A stretch of 64,000 nt of DNA from Dolichospermum flos-aquae CCAP 1403/13F (GCF_012516395.1 NZ_CP051206.1:3700001-3764000); one strand, 5' to 3'. Shown: positions 17,905 through 27,603, numbered from the stretch's first letter. Made by a program: numbers and translations. Notes: generated by a model from the sequence alone, not told the origin.

Positions 17905-18828
17905 ATGCGTCTAGAGCAGTTGCAAGCCTTTTTGGCGATCATTCAAACAGGTAGCTTTCAACAAGCAGCTAAACAATGTGGTGTGACTCAATCAACTATT
18001 AGTCGGCAAATTCAGGCATTAGAAGCAGATTTGGGCATAGAATTATTTCATCGCAGCACCCATGCCAAATTAACCTTAGGAGGTGAACGCTTACTTCCTC
18101 GTGTGCATAAAATCTGCCAGGAATGGGAATCTGCTACACAGGAATTAACAGATTTAATGGGGGGAAAGCAACCAGAACTATGTATTGCAGCAATTCATTC
18201 AGTCTGTGCTTCTTACCTACCACCAGTGTTACAAAAATTTTGTCATCATTATCCAGAGGTGCAATTGCGAGTCACATCATTAGGAAGCGATCGCTCTCTG
18301 AAAGTCCTCAAAGATGGTTTAGTAGACTTAGCAATTGTAATGCACAATCGCTTTTTAATCACCGGCAAAGAAATGGCCGTAGAATTGCTATATGAAGAAC
18401 CCATAGAAGTCCTCATCGCAGCAAATCATCCCCTATCTGAATATGAATCTATCCCCTGGTTAGAGTTAATTCGTTATCCCCAAGTGGTATTTAAAGATGG
18501 TTATGGAATGCAACGTCTGATTCAAGATAAATTTGAACAGATGAAAGCTACACTCAAAGCAGCTTTAGAAGTAAACACCCTGGATGCCTTTCGGGGAGTA
18601 GTTCGTCAAGGAGAACTCATTGCCTTACTTCCCCAATCAGCATTAATAGAAGCCAGACATGATCCCACCCTGGCAGTTCGTCCCCTAGCCGAAAATAGTA
18701 ATTTAGCTGATAATTCCAGTTTAACTCGTCGGGTAGTGATGGTAACAACTCAAGATCGTCTCCACATTCCCCCTATTCAATATTTTTGGCAACTTGTCAA
18801 AGATAATATTCCGGAAATAAAAAATTAA
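17905..18828 (+). CDS. ntcB: LysR-family regulator, NtcB-like nitrate assimilation activator
   Basis: A 307-residue LysR-type regulator. The N-terminal helix-turn-helix reads MRLEQLQAFLAIIQTGSFQQAAKQCGVTQSTISRQIQALE (residues 1-40), followed by a linker helix and a two-lobed effector domain from about residue 92. In cyanobacteria NtcB activates nitrate assimilation genes together with NtcA when nitrite or nitrate is present. The assignment comes from overall resemblance and from lying 1.2 kb from narB of the nirA-nrtP-narB operon. A near-miss NtcA site (GTA-N8-TAT) lies at 17773-17786. The trpD-like gene starts 51 bases after the stop. Confidence 0.85.
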   Translation: MRLEQLQAFLAIIQTGSFQQAAKQCGVTQSTISRQIQALEADLGIELFHRSTHAKLTLGGERLLPRVHKICQEWESATQELTDLMGGKQPELCIAAIHSVCASYLPPVLQKFCHHYPEVQLRVTSLGSDRSLKVLKDGLVDLAIVMHNRFLITGKEMAVELLYEEPIEVLIAANHPLSEYESIPWLELIRYPQVVFKDGYGMQRLIQDKFEQMKATLKAALEVNTLDAFRGVVRQGELIALLPQSALIEARHDPTLAVRPLAENSNLADNSSLTRRVVMVTTQDRLHIPPIQYFWQLVKDNIPEIKN

Positions 18829-18850
18829 AAATAAACTATTACCTTTTTCC

Positions 18851-18879
18851 ACTGACAACTGACAACTAACAACTAACAA
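18851..18879. repeat. Heptanucleotide tandem repeat (CTGACAA/CTAACAA)
   Basis: Four adjacent 7-bp units of the type ACTGACA/ACTAACA directly precede the ATG of the trpD-like gene. Short tandem heptamers (STRR) are characteristic of heterocystous cyanobacteria. A complementary array is found before hoxU (38449-38476). Confidence 0.75.
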
Positions 18880-19923
18880 ATGACTAATAAATTTCGAGAA
18901 TTTATTCAAAAAGTAGGTAGTGGAACTCACACATCAGATAATTTAACCCGTGCTGAAGCCGCTACTGCAACAAAAATGATGTTATTAGGTGAAGCCACAC
19001 CAGCGCAAATTGGCGCATTTTTAATTGCTCACCGCATTAAACGTCCCACAGGTGAAGAATTAGCAGGGATTTTAGACAGTTACTATGAAATCGGACCCAA
19101 ATTGCTACCAATAGCCCAACCTGTCATAGTTTTGGGTATACCCTATGATGGCAGAACCCGCACTGCACCAATTAATATAATTACGGCTTTATTATTAGCT
19201 GCTGCGGGACAACCTGTAATTATGCACGGAGGAGATCGCTTACCGACAAAATATGGTTTACCTTTAATTGAGATTTGGCAAGGTTTAGGAATAGATTGGA
19301 CTAGTTTATCACTCGAACAAACCCAGCAGGTTTTTGAACAAACAGGAATTGGTTTTATTTATACACCTAAGCATTTTCCTTTAAATCAAACTTTGTGGGA
19401 ATACCGTGAGCAATTGGGTAAACGTCCACCGTTAGCAACAATGGAGTTGATTTGGTGTCCATATACGAGTGATGCTCACATTATTGCCGGTTTTGTTCAT
19501 CCACCCACAGAAGGAATGTTTCAGACTGCTTTGGGATTACGTGGGGTGAATAAATACACTTTTATCAAGGGTTTAGAGGGTAGTTGTGACTTACCGCGCG
19601 ATCGCACAGCTATCATTGGCTTATCTTCATCAAATCCAGAAGTATTAACCCGGCTACAACTCGCACCGAGTGAATATGGCTTTATCACTAAAAACGTTCC
19701 CCTCACAACCACAGAAGAACTCATTAAGGAAATGCAGGGGATTTTAACGGGAAAAACCAGCGAACTAAGCCAAACAGCCCTATGGAATGGTGGTTTTTAT
19801 CTATGGCGCACTGGTATTTGTTCAGATATGCAAACTGGTATAGACACAGCCACTGAACTAATCAGCAGTGGTGTATTAGCAGCTAAACTGCAACAAATTA
19901 ATACTTTGCTGCAAAGATTTTAA
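18880..19923 (+). CDS. Anthranilate phosphoribosyltransferase-like protein (TrpD2 type)
   Basis: A 347-residue protein of the glycosyltransferase 3 fold shared with TrpD. The N-terminal helical domain contains LTRAEAATATKMMLLGEATPAQIGAFLIAHRIKRPTGEELAG (about 21-63). The phosphoribosyl-diphosphate region is altered: the canonical GTGGD loop is replaced by GIPYDGRTRTAPINI (about 88-102), followed by MHGGDRLPTKYG. This places it with TrpD2-like paralogues of uncertain reaction and not with true tryptophan enzymes. Linkage to ntcB and narB hints at a role tied to nitrogen assimilation, but that is inference. The tandem heptamer immediately upstream leaves no clear ribosome-binding site. It ends facing narB. 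Confidence 0.8.
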   Translation: MTNKFREFIQKVGSGTHTSDNLTRAEAATATKMMLLGEATPAQIGAFLIAHRIKRPTGEELAGILDSYYEIGPKLLPIAQPVIVLGIPYDGRTRTAPINIITALLLAAAGQPVIMHGGDRLPTKYGLPLIEIWQGLGIDWTSLSLEQTQQVFEQTGIGFIYTPKHFPLNQTLWEYREQLGKRPPLATMELIWCPYTSDAHIIAGFVHPPTEGMFQTALGLRGVNKYTFIKGLEGSCDLPRDRTAIIGLSSSNPEVLTRLQLAPSEYGFITKNVPLTTTEELIKEMQGILTGKTSELSQTALWNGGFYLWRTGICSDMQTGIDTATELISSGVLAAKLQQINTLLQRF

Positions 19924-20008
19924 TCGGTAATTGGTGATAAAGTTTTTGTTCTCACCCTATTTATCCTGTTTATCCTTTAATCCTGGACATCCTGATTCAG
20001 ACAAAAGC

Positions 20009-22189
20009 TTACCACTGAGAAGACTGAAGTTGATAATTTTTAACCGTAGATTCTACAAGAATTGGAACTAACTGCACAGCACAGGCTTTTAATTCCGGTT
20101 GGAGGGAATCAGGGCAGGCTTCTGAATGGGTAAGAGCGTTAGCTTCCGCATCATCTGCCCACAGTTTACCCCAGTGCATAGGGACAAAGACAGTACCGGG
20201 AGAAATAGCTTTTGTAACTTTAGCTGGAAACTTAGTTGTACCACGACGCGATCGCACTTCTAACCACTGATTATCAATAATACCCAAAGCAGCAGCATCA
20301 CGGGGATGAATCTCAATAAACGGTTGCGGGTGCAGTTTGCGAATTTTCTCAATTCTGCCCGTACGCGTTTGTGTATGCCAATGACCGTATAATCTACCAG
20401 TAGTTAATATAAAAGGATAGTTTTCATCAGGTGGTTCAGCAAGTCCTTTAGAATAATATGCACCAAACTTAGCGCGTCCATCAGCTGTATGAAATCGCAA
20501 ATTAGTATATAGACGTTTATTTTCTGAATTACTACCCTGTGCATAAGGCCAATGAGTTGGACCTTGTGCGGCTAAAAACCCATGACTTAAACCCGACATA
20601 TCACAAGGACGCTGACGAGTTAATTGGACAAATTCCTGATAAACTGCGGCGGAATTCTGAAAATTAAACTTATCATTAAAACCTAATCTTCTTCCCACTT
20701 CTGCGAAAATTTCCCAATCAGGTTTTGCTTCTCTGGGTGGTTCACGAAAAGCCGAACATAGCGTTACCATTCTTTCCGAATTCGTCATAATCCCAGTTTT
20801 TTCACCCCACTGTGCCGCAGGTAACAAAACATGAGCATAAGCTGATGTTTCCGTAGGGTAATAAGCATCTTGATAGATAGTAAAAGGAGATTTTAACAAC
20901 GCCTTTTTAGTTCTTTCTAAATCGGGCATACTCACAGCCGGATTAGTGGCAGCAATCCACAATAAACCCACATTTCCAGTTTCTAAACCAGTGATCATTT
21001 CCCAAGCAGTTAAACCAGGAACAGGGGAAATTTGTCCTCTTTCCAAACCCCAAAAATCCTCAACTTCTGCGCGATGTTGGGCATTTTTTACCAACCGATA
21101 ACCCGGTAATAAATGGGCTAACCCTCCCGCTTCTCTGCCACCCATAGCATTAGGTTGACCAGTTAAAGAAAAAGGACCCGCACCAGGTTTACCGATTTGT
21201 CCCGTCATTAAATGTAAATTAATAATAGTTCTAACTTTAGCCGTACCTTCTGAAGATTGATTAACACCCATTGACCATAAAGAAAGTACAGATTTTGATT
21301 TTCCCCAATATTTAGCAGCAGTTTCTAAATCTTCAATACTAATACCACAACGACTGGTGACAACTTCCGGTGAATAATGCCGAATCACCTCAGCATAAGC
21401 CGGAAAATTGCTAGTACAATCATCAATAAAAACTGTATCTATATAATTCCATTTCATTAATAAATGGGCAATACCATTTAACAAATCAATATCTGTACCT
21501 GGACGAATAGCTAAATGTAAATCGGCTGCTTCGGCTGTGGGAGTCCGCCGAGGGTCAACCACAACCATTTTAACATGGCGATTTTTTTTATGATATTTTG
21601 CTAACTTATTAAAAATAATGGGATGACATTCTGCTGTATTTGTACCAATTAAAAAAGCACAATCAGTTAATTCTAAATCATCGTAACAGCAAGGAGGACC
21701 ATCAGCACCAAAACTTTGAATATACCCAGATACCGCACTAGACATACACAACCGGGAATTAGCATCGAAATTATTAGTTCCTAAACAACCTTTAAGTAAC
21801 TTTTGAGCAATATAATAATCTTCTGTTTGAAATTGTCCAGAACCATACATACAGATAGAATCTGTGGCTTGATTCAATCTCAATGTTTGAATCCGGTGGG
21901 TAATAATATCAAAAGCTTCATTCCAACTCACACGCCGAAATTCTGCATCTAAAGAATCGCGCACCATGGGATAATGTAATCTACTTTTATCCAAAGATTC
22001 AGCAATAGTTGCACCTTTAACACATACCATTCCTTGACTAGAAGGATGGGATTTATCACCCCTAACTCGCCAAATAGGAATTCCTTCACTATCTCGATTT
22101 GTGGCTTTTCCATGTTGGGCTGGTGGAGAAACTTCTAAACCGCAACCAACCCCGCAATAAGGACAAAGTGTTTTTGTAAATTCTGTCAT
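20009..22189 (-). CDS. narB: Ferredoxin-nitrate reductase
   Basis: NarB reduces nitrate to nitrite in the cytoplasm with electrons from ferredoxin. The 726-residue molybdopterin enzyme begins with the 4Fe-4S motif [12 protein letters not shown] (residues about 9-20), with the fourth cysteine in GMVCVKG. Mo-bis-MGD domain features include [26 protein letters not shown] (with the likely Mo-ligand Cys), [10 protein letters not shown] and the C-terminal dinucleotide-binding domain with [18 protein letters not shown] and VFVPMHWG. It is the last gene of the nirA-nrtP-narB operon. The intervals hold dispersed repeats but no terminator I can identify. Confidence 0.96.
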   Translation of the reverse strand: MTEFTKTLCPYCGVGCGLEVSPPAQHGKATNRDSEGIPIWRVRGDKSHPSSQGMVCVKGATIAESLDKSRLHYPMVRDSLDAEFRRVSWNEAFDIITHRIQTLRLNQATDSICMYGSGQFQTEDYYIAQKLLKGCLGTNNFDANSRLCMSSAVSGYIQSFGADGPPCCYDDLELTDCAFLIGTNTAECHPIIFNKLAKYHKKNRHVKMVVVDPRRTPTAEAADLHLAIRPGTDIDLLNGIAHLLMKWNYIDTVFIDDCTSNFPAYAEVIRHYSPEVVTSRCGISIEDLETAAKYWGKSKSVLSLWSMGVNQSSEGTAKVRTIINLHLMTGQIGKPGAGPFSLTGQPNAMGGREAGGLAHLLPGYRLVKNAQHRAEVEDFWGLERGQISPVPGLTAWEMITGLETGNVGLLWIAATNPAVSMPDLERTKKALLKSPFTIYQDAYYPTETSAYAHVLLPAAQWGEKTGIMTNSERMVTLCSAFREPPREAKPDWEIFAEVGRRLGFNDKFNFQNSAAVYQEFVQLTRQRPCDMSGLSHGFLAAQGPTHWPYAQGSNSENKRLYTNLRFHTADGRAKFGAYYSKGLAEPPDENYPFILTTGRLYGHWHTQTRTGRIEKIRKLHPQPFIEIHPRDAAALGIIDNQWLEVRSRRGTTKFPAKVTKAISPGTVFVPMHWGKLWADDAEANALTHSEACPDSLQPELKACAVQLVPILVESTVKNYQLQSSQW

Positions 22190-22248
22190 AATATTTGCAG
22201 GTTTAAAAAGTTATTTCGCGCAATCTCTCTTAGAGATCCCGCAGGGTA

Positions 22249-22273
22249 GACGCTAAGGAGCAAAGGCGCAAAG
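22249..22273. repeat. Dispersed 25-bp repeat (GACGCTAAGGAGCAAAGG...)
   Basis: The same 25-bp sequence (GACGCTAAGGAG then CAAAGGCGCAAAG) occurs at 33491-33515 between kdpG and kdpC. Here it lies in the narB-nrtP interval, and a complementary CTTTGCGCCTTTGCGTGAG is at 22365-22383, so the pair could form a long hairpin within the operon mRNA. Confidence 0.7.
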
Positions 22274-22387
22274 TTATGATAAACGAACCACAGAGGCACA
22301 GAGGACACAGAGATAATTTCATAAGAGGAGAAATATTTTTAATTTCTAGTTTTTATTTTCTTACCTTTGCGCCTTTGCGTGAGATAA

Positions 22388-23884
22388 TTATTCTTCTATT
22401 AAAACAGATTGATGATTAATTATTTCTCCTTCATTTTCATTATCAGATGCAAATGAATTTTTTGGTTCTTTGAGGAAGAATCCACACATAAAGGCGCAAA
22501 TCATGGCGGCTATTCCCATGGTGGCAAATAGGGTTGATGGGTCTGTTAAACTATAGATTGTTAGATAAACTACGCCGCCAAAGTTGCCGTAAGCACCGAC
22601 GTTTCCGGCTATTTGTCCGGTTGCTTCTTTTTTGATTAATGGCACTATTCCGTAAGTTGCACCACAACCAGCTTGAGCAAAGTAAGCCGCAAACATTGTG
22701 ACAGCAATTGCGAGGGGGATAGGCCAATCTTTGTTAATGAAATGTGCCATTAAATAACCTATTGCAATCCCCGCAGAAACTATTGTCATTGTCCATTTAC
22801 GCGAACCTAATTTATCGGAAATTAAACCACCACTGGGACGAGAAACTAGGTTAAGAAAGGGATAAATAGATGCAATCATGCCGGCGACAATATGTTCTAA
22901 ACCAAAGGTTTTTTCAAAGAATGCCGGGAGCATGGAAACGGCTGCAAGTTCTGAACCAAAGTTAGTAATGTAGGTAAATTCTAATAATGCTACTTGACCA
23001 AATTGATAACGTTGATTTGCTGGGTAGGTTTTTTGTCCTGTTAGTAATTCGTGATTGACTTGATAAGCTTGGTAACTTTGGTAAGCAAATAATCCTGCTA
23101 ATACAATCCAAACTATATACATTTGGCTAAGTGTGAGGAAATGAATTTTCTTTTGTTCTAGTCTCCAAGCTAATAAACCCAATGCGAATATTAAACCAAG
23201 GTTGGAAACAATCAACGCCCAAAAGCTTTTGAGAGAAGTTACTTCTAATGAGCCATTTTTCTTGGGTTTTTGATAAACTTTGCCAATGGGTGTATCTTGA
23301 ACGCTTTTAAAGTAGAATAGTCCGTAAATTGCGGTAACAATTCCTGTTAATGCAATTGTTAATCTCCAGTTAGAACCACTACCACCTACAAAGCTGGTTG
23401 CAATTGCAATTGTTGGTAATGCAAATTCTGATCCAAATGCTCCAAAGTTACCCCAACCGCCATAAATACCTTGAGCAATTCCCATTTCTTTGGGAGGAAA
23501 CCATTCGGCTACCATGCGGATTCCTACCACAAATCCAGAACCGACTATTCCCATTAATAAGCGACTAATAACTAGTTGGTTAAAGTCTTGGGCTAATGCT
23601 GTTGCTAAACAAGGAACAACTGCAAACATTAATAAGAGGGAATAGGTAATTCTTGGCCCGAATTTATCCAATAACATCCCAATAATTAGACGAGCCGGAA
23701 TTGTTAATGCTAGGTTACAAATTCCTAATGTTTTAATTTGTTCAGGAAGTAAATGTAATTCTTTTCCAATTGTGGTAGCGAAGGGGGCAAAGTTAAACCA
23801 ACAAACAAAGGTTAGGAAAAATGCAAACCATGTCTGATGTAGTATGCGATAGCGTCCTTGGAATGAAAATAATCCTTTTAACAT
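22388..23884 (-). CDS. nrtP: Nitrate/nitrite permease, major facilitator superfamily
   Basis: A 498-residue NNP-type transporter that brings nitrate and nitrite across the plasma membrane, replacing the NrtABCD ABC transporter of other cyanobacteria. Around twelve transmembrane helices are predicted. Family motifs include RLIIGMLLDKFGPRITY (about 61-77), the glycine-rich GIYGGWGNFGAFGSEF nitrate signature (about 140-155) and its second-half counterpart GNVGAYGNFGGVVYL (about 429-443). A long hydrophilic loop between helices 6 and 7 includes a KPKKNGS stretch. It lies between nirA (142 bp upstream) and narB. This arrangement supports nitrate import coupled to reduction. Confidence 0.93.
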   Translation of the reverse strand: MLKGLFSFQGRYRILHQTWFAFFLTFVCWFNFAPFATTIGKELHLLPEQIKTLGICNLALTIPARLIIGMLLDKFGPRITYSLLLMFAVVPCLATALAQDFNQLVISRLLMGIVGSGFVVGIRMVAEWFPPKEMGIAQGIYGGWGNFGAFGSEFALPTIAIATSFVGGSGSNWRLTIALTGIVTAIYGLFYFKSVQDTPIGKVYQKPKKNGSLEVTSLKSFWALIVSNLGLIFALGLLAWRLEQKKIHFLTLSQMYIVWIVLAGLFAYQSYQAYQVNHELLTGQKTYPANQRYQFGQVALLEFTYITNFGSELAAVSMLPAFFEKTFGLEHIVAGMIASIYPFLNLVSRPSGGLISDKLGSRKWTMTIVSAGIAIGYLMAHFINKDWPIPLAIAVTMFAAYFAQAGCGATYGIVPLIKKEATGQIAGNVGAYGNFGGVVYLTIYSLTDPSTLFATMGIAAMICAFMCGFFLKEPKNSFASDNENEGEIINHQSVLIEE

Positions 23885-23973
23885 TTCTTTTCTCGCTAAA
23901 TAATTGAATTTCTGAAAAATTGGATATAAAAATCCAAGGACAATTATGAAATTGCCTAAATTGATGATTTATC

Positions 23974-24003
23974 AAACGCGGATAAACGCAGATAAACGCG
24001 GAT
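23974..24003. repeat. Dispersed repeat, AAACGCGGATAAACGCAG units
   Basis: Three tandem units of the type AAACGCGGAT/AAACGCAGAT lie between nirA and nrtP. They are the same family as the insertion inside nifJ (13772) and the intergenic copy at 36202. Confidence 0.7.
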
Positions 24004-24026
24004 GATTTGATGTCTAGTTATTGAGG

Positions 24027-25589
24027 TTAAATTATTGCTGGTTCTCGCAATTTTGCCCCAAATTTGGTAATTAATATTTCTCTTAATATGGGCTGTAAGT
24101 CTTCGCAGGGAATACTTTTTTGCACACAAGTTCCTAAATGTGCGTCTTTCCCCACTGTTCCACCCATGTAAATGTCTACACCTTCCAACATTTTGCCATT
24201 TTTACGCACTTTAGTTCCCATTAAGCCAATATCGGCTACTTGGGGCTGTCCACAGGAGTTAGGGCATCCTGTCCAATGAATTCGCACAGGACGTGATAAA
24301 GTTAGTTCAGATTCCAATGATTTAATCATTGCTAAGGCGCGATTTTTGGTTTCTATTAAGGCAAAGTTGCAAAATTGTGCGCCTGTACATGATACTAGCG
24401 ATCGCATTAATAAACCAGGATTAACCGAAAATTTCTCTAATATTGATTCTGTGAAAAATGCTGTTAAACTGGAATCGGGAATATTCGGGATAATGACATT
24501 TTGTTCTACGGTAAACCGGATTTCTCCGCTTCCGTAAACTTCCGCTAATCTGGCAATTTCCAACATATCATCAGCAGACAATCTGCCGACGGGAATATTT
24601 AAACCTGCGTAGTTAAATCCAGGTTGTTTTTGTTTATATATCCCGACATGATCCCGTTTTTCCCAGTCAATTTGATCTTTATCTACTGCGGGTAATAATG
24701 ATTTTCCAAAATGCTTTTCCACTTCTGCGCGGAATTTTTCTATCCCCCATTCATCAAGTAACCACATTAACCTGGCTTTTAGTCTATTTGCGCGTAAGCC
24801 ATGATCTCGGAAAATCTCGACAATCACTTTACATAATGATACAACTTGGGCGGGAGATACCCAAACATTTAAAGGAATGGCTGCTTCACAACGTTTTGCG
24901 GAAAATAAACCGCCGACAATGACGTTAAAACCAAAGATTGGGGTTTCATCTTCATTTCCCCAAAATGCGGGAATAAAGGCTAAATCATTAATTTCTGCGT
25001 GAACTGAATTATCTCTGCCTCCGGTAATTGCAATATTAAATTTCCGGGGAAGATTGCTAAATTCTGGATTACCTTCACCGTTGTTAGTCAGCATATCCTG
25101 GACTTGCTGGACTAATTCTCTGGTATCATAAAACTCATCTGCATCCAAACCCGCTACAGGATCACCTGTAATATTACGAACGTTATCCATGCCGGATTGG
25201 ATAGTAGTTAATCCGACTTTGTGAAATTTATTAAAGATATCGGGGATATCTTCAAAGTTGATCCCGCGTAGTTGTATATTCTGTCTAGTGGTAATATCGG
25301 CGCTGCCATTTTCACCGTAACGCTGTACCACTTCTGCTAAAACTGACAATTGATTGCTGGTGAGAATGCCGTTAGGTAGACGCATTCGCATCATGAATTT
25401 ACCGGGAGTGACAGGACGAAAAAATACACCTAACCATTTTAGGCGATGGTTAAGGTCGTTTTCGTCCATTGCTTCCCAACCGACTTGGGCAAAATTCTCT
25501 ATTTCGTTTTTAACTGCAAGTCCGTCTTTTTCGGCTTTGAATTTCTCGAATTTATTGAGTTTGTCTGTGGTAGTTGCTGTTTCTATCAT
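24027..25589 (-). CDS. nirA: Ferredoxin-nitrite reductase
   Basis: NirA reduces nitrite to ammonium with six electrons from ferredoxin. The 520-residue protein has two repeats of the sulfite/nitrite reductase half-domains: MRMRLPNGILTSNQL and TTRQNIQLRGI near residues 85-130, and GEIRFTVEQN later. The siroheme/4Fe-4S ligands are CTGAQFC (about 405-411) and CPNSCGQPQ (about 447-455), the Cys-x5-Cys and Cys-x3-Cys pattern. It is the first gene of the operon and lies about 130 bases downstream of a consensus NtcA-activated promoter (25718-25759). A long untranslated leader is predicted. Confidence 0.96.
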   Translation of the reverse strand: MIETATTTDKLNKFEKFKAEKDGLAVKNEIENFAQVGWEAMDENDLNHRLKWLGVFFRPVTPGKFMMRMRLPNGILTSNQLSVLAEVVQRYGENGSADITTRQNIQLRGINFEDIPDIFNKFHKVGLTTIQSGMDNVRNITGDPVAGLDADEFYDTRELVQQVQDMLTNNGEGNPEFSNLPRKFNIAITGGRDNSVHAEINDLAFIPAFWGNEDETPIFGFNVIVGGLFSAKRCEAAIPLNVWVSPAQVVSLCKVIVEIFRDHGLRANRLKARLMWLLDEWGIEKFRAEVEKHFGKSLLPAVDKDQIDWEKRDHVGIYKQKQPGFNYAGLNIPVGRLSADDMLEIARLAEVYGSGEIRFTVEQNVIIPNIPDSSLTAFFTESILEKFSVNPGLLMRSLVSCTGAQFCNFALIETKNRALAMIKSLESELTLSRPVRIHWTGCPNSCGQPQVADIGLMGTKVRKNGKMLEGVDIYMGGTVGKDAHLGTCVQKSIPCEDLQPILREILITKFGAKLREPAII

Positions 25590-25717
25590 GATCTTTTTTT
25601 GGGGAACAGGACTTAATTAACTGTGTATCCGTGTTCTTATCGGTTCTGTATTTGCCACGTTGGGGAAATAACTGATAGTAGTTTCCTGGTTGGTGGTGTG
25701 ACAGTTGCGATATTGTT

Positions 25718-25759
25718 ACGTTAGTGTGATTTTTCATAACAGTTCGTATAGTAGGTTAC
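25718..25759 (-). promoter_or_regulatory. NtcA-activated promoter of the nirA operon
   Basis: On the minus strand, GTAACCTACTATAC (25759-25746) fits the palindromic NtcA site GTA-N8-TAC exactly. Exactly 22 bases later comes TAACGT (25723-25718), matching the -10 form TA-N3-T. This is the canonical class II NtcA architecture, in which NtcA occupies the -41.5 position and replaces the -35 box. Transcription would start near 25711, leaving a leader of about 120 bases before the nirA ATG. Confidence 0.9.
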
Positions 25760-26144
25760 TAAATTTTGGTAATTATGCGAAAATCGGATATAAATATTGC
25801 GGTTATTGCATAAATTATTTCAATATACGAATTTATATAGATACAAGCGATAATGGTAGTATGGTTATTCGCATAGGTAGTCTATTTATTTGGTTCTTCG
25901 GTATTTGTTATGCTAAACTATTAAATAAAATGCCAGGTTAACAGGCATCTAATTCGGAAATTTTCAAAGTTTTTAAATCCATCTCTAATAACTTGTTGTA
26001 TTGGTTCATTTGATGACGAAATTATTACATTTCGCTGATATTTTAGGGGGGGTTAATGAAATGTAAGGCACCATTCATCTGTTTGAAATTAAAAACATCT
26101 GTTTAAGTGCGATTATTTATTTTCTCCGTTGAGTTAAGAGGCTA
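25760..26144. other. Intergenic region upstream of nirA and the VapBC-like pair
   Basis: 385 bases of AT-rich DNA with no credible gene. It presumably contains upstream NtcB-responsive sequence for nirA, which I cannot delimit. Confidence 0.35.
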
Positions 26145-26153
26145 TGCTATAAT
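26145..26153 (+). promoter_or_regulatory. Extended -10 promoter of the VapBC-like pair
   Basis: TGCTATAAT is a perfect extended -10 element. The antitoxin ATG at 26171 would lie only about ten bases beyond the start of transcription, so the mRNA is nearly leaderless, in line with the lack of a ribosome-binding site. Confidence 0.6.
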
Positions 26154-26170
26154 AACATATACTGTTAAAA

Positions 26171-26482
26171 ATGTCTCACAAAAATATGAACAACACATCT
26201 CTAAAAGAAGAAACTGCCTTTAACCGCATTTCAGCAATTGTAAAATATTTGATTGCTAATAATAGTGTGTATCAAGAAAGATTGGAACAAGATAAAATGA
26301 TCCAGAAAATGTATGAACTGTTTACTAAACCAAATTCTGGTGATGATGTAGACACAATTGCTGAAGATGACTTAACAGAAAGAATTAGTAAAATGTTAGC
26401 TGTAGAAGCAATCAGTGGTTTGTTAAATGATTTTACACCAGAAGAAATGGCAATATTTGATGAAGCAGTGAAACGTAAATAA
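26171..26482 (+). CDS. Putative antitoxin of a VapBC-like pair
   Basis: A 103-residue acidic, helical protein with no motif I can name. It lies immediately before a PIN-domain toxin gene (4-base gap, same strand), which is the usual toxin-antitoxin order. The N-terminal half contains VKYLIANNSVYQERLEQDKMIQKMYELF and the C-terminal half DDLTERISKMLAVEAISGLLNDFTPEEMAIFDEAVKRK. No clear DNA-binding fold is visible. The role is inferred from position and size only. Alternative ATG codons at residue 5 or 6 would shorten it slightly. Confidence 0.6.
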   Translation: MSHKNMNNTSLKEETAFNRISAIVKYLIANNSVYQERLEQDKMIQKMYELFTKPNSGDDVDTIAEDDLTERISKMLAVEAISGLLNDFTPEEMAIFDEAVKRK

Positions 26483-26486
26483 GTCA

Positions 26487-26900
26487 ATGGGATATCTACT
26501 AGATACTAATATGGTTACAGCAATTCTCAAGGAAAATCCAAAAGTAACCAATCAGCTAGAAAGTTTAAATCGTCAAAACGAGGAAGTTTTCATTAGTGGG
26601 ATTACTTACTATGAAATTGAGCGAGGACTCTTAGCAGTTAAAGCGGTAAAGAAATTATCAGACTTTGAAAAATTTTTGAAGAAATACCAAATTTTACTCT
26701 TGGACGATATGGCTATATTTCAAAAAGCGTCAGAAATTTATGCTGATTTAAAACAAAGAGGTTTACCAATTCAAGACGCAGATATATTTATAGCAGATAC
26801 GGCTATTATTCACAATTTAATTGTAGTTTCCCATGATTCTGATTTATTAAGAATCAAAGAATTGCAATTAGAAGATTGGTTACAAGAGGAATTAAATTAA
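26487..26900 (+). CDS. VapC-like PIN-domain ribonuclease toxin
   Basis: A 137-residue PIN-domain protein, presumably an RNA-cleaving toxin held inactive by the upstream antitoxin. The conserved acidic residues are visible in YLLDTNMVTAIL (Asp6), ISGITYYEIERGL (Glu near 43), QDADIFIADTAI (Asp near 98 and 104) and SHDSDLLRI. The length is usual for VapC. Its last nine bases overlap the end of the convergent response-regulator gene. Confidence 0.88.
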   Translation: MGYLLDTNMVTAILKENPKVTNQLESLNRQNEEVFISGITYYEIERGLLAVKAVKKLSDFEKFLKKYQILLLDDMAIFQKASEIYADLKQRGLPIQDADIFIADTAIIHNLIVVSHDSDLLRIKELQLEDWLQEELN

Positions 26901-27593
26901 ATCGTTTTTAATCAACCGTTTTTGTAAAGCCACAACAACAGCTTGAGAGCGATCGCTCACTTCTAGTTTATGTAAGATAGCATGGACGTGAACCCGCACT
27001 GTTCCCGGTGTAATATAAAGTGCCAGAGCAATTTCTTGATTAGTTTTCCCCGCTGCCAATAGTAATAAAATTTCTTGTTCTCTTTGTGTTAGTTTATGAG
27101 TAGGTTTTGAGCTATTTTCTGCATCAACTTGGTGATTATTGGCTAACGCCACGCTATCGCTATCAGGTACAAATACTGAACGAATTTCCCTAGTTGCAGT
27201 TTCATCCCACCAAGATGCCCCAGATGCGACGGAATACAGAGCCAATACCAATTTTTCAGCCGCAACACCTTTAAGACAATAACCTTGAGCGCCCACTTCA
27301 ATTAACCGCGTAATCAGAGATTTTTGGGAATGGGAAGTGAGGACTAAAACTGGCAAATTAGGATATTTTTGTTTAATTTGATAACAGGCTTCAATCCCGC
27401 CAATTCCTGGTAATCCTACATCTAAAATAACGACATCAAGAGGGTGCTGGTTGACTAACTCAATGGCTGTTTCACCATCTTCCGCTTCCGCGATAATCTC
27501 CAAACCAGTTTCTTGCTGCAATCGCACACGCAAGCCCAAACGGAAAAGTTCATCATCCTCAACTAGGAGGATTTTTATGGGGGTAGAAGACAT
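26892..27593 (-). CDS. NarL/FixJ-type response regulator
   Basis: A two-component response regulator of 233 residues counted from MSSTPIKILLVEDDE. The open frame runs 20 codons further up to 27653, but those codons overlap the kinase gene and look non-conserved. The receiver domain carries EDDE, the phospho-acceptor in VVILDVGLPG, VLTSHS and the final Lys in YCLKG. The C-terminal LuxR-type helix-turn-helix is LTQREQEILLLLAAGKTNQEIALALYITPGTVRVHVHAILHKL. The linker contains PDSDSVALANN, encoded by a dispersed palindromic repeat (27140-27167). It is encoded just downstream of a histidine kinase, its likely partner, and the pair is divergent from kdp. Confidence 0.92.
   Translation of the reverse strand: MSSTPIKILLVEDDELFRLGLRVRLQQETGLEIIAEAEDGETAIELVNQHPLDVVILDVGLPGIGGIEACYQIKQKYPNLPVLVLTSHSQKSLITRLIEVGAQGYCLKGVAAEKLVLALYSVASGASWWDETATREIRSVFVPDSDSVALANNHQVDAENSSKPTHKLTQREQEILLLLAAGKTNQEIALALYITPGTVRVHVHAILHKLEVSDRSQAVVVALQKRLIKNDLI
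27140..27167. repeat. Small dispersed repeat inside the response-regulator gene
   Basis: GGCTAACGCCACGC followed by TATCGCTATCAGG. The same core, GGCTAACGCCACGCTTCGCTATCAGGAG, lies intergenically at 47223-47250. Here it is read in frame as part of the inter-domain linker. Confidence 0.75.
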
Positions 27594-27603
27594 CTGATGT
27601 TGT

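Noticed and set aside
25705-25941. 78-codon frame upstream of nirA
   Set aside because: It crosses the NtcA promoter on the opposite strand, has no ribosome-binding site and no protein-like composition.
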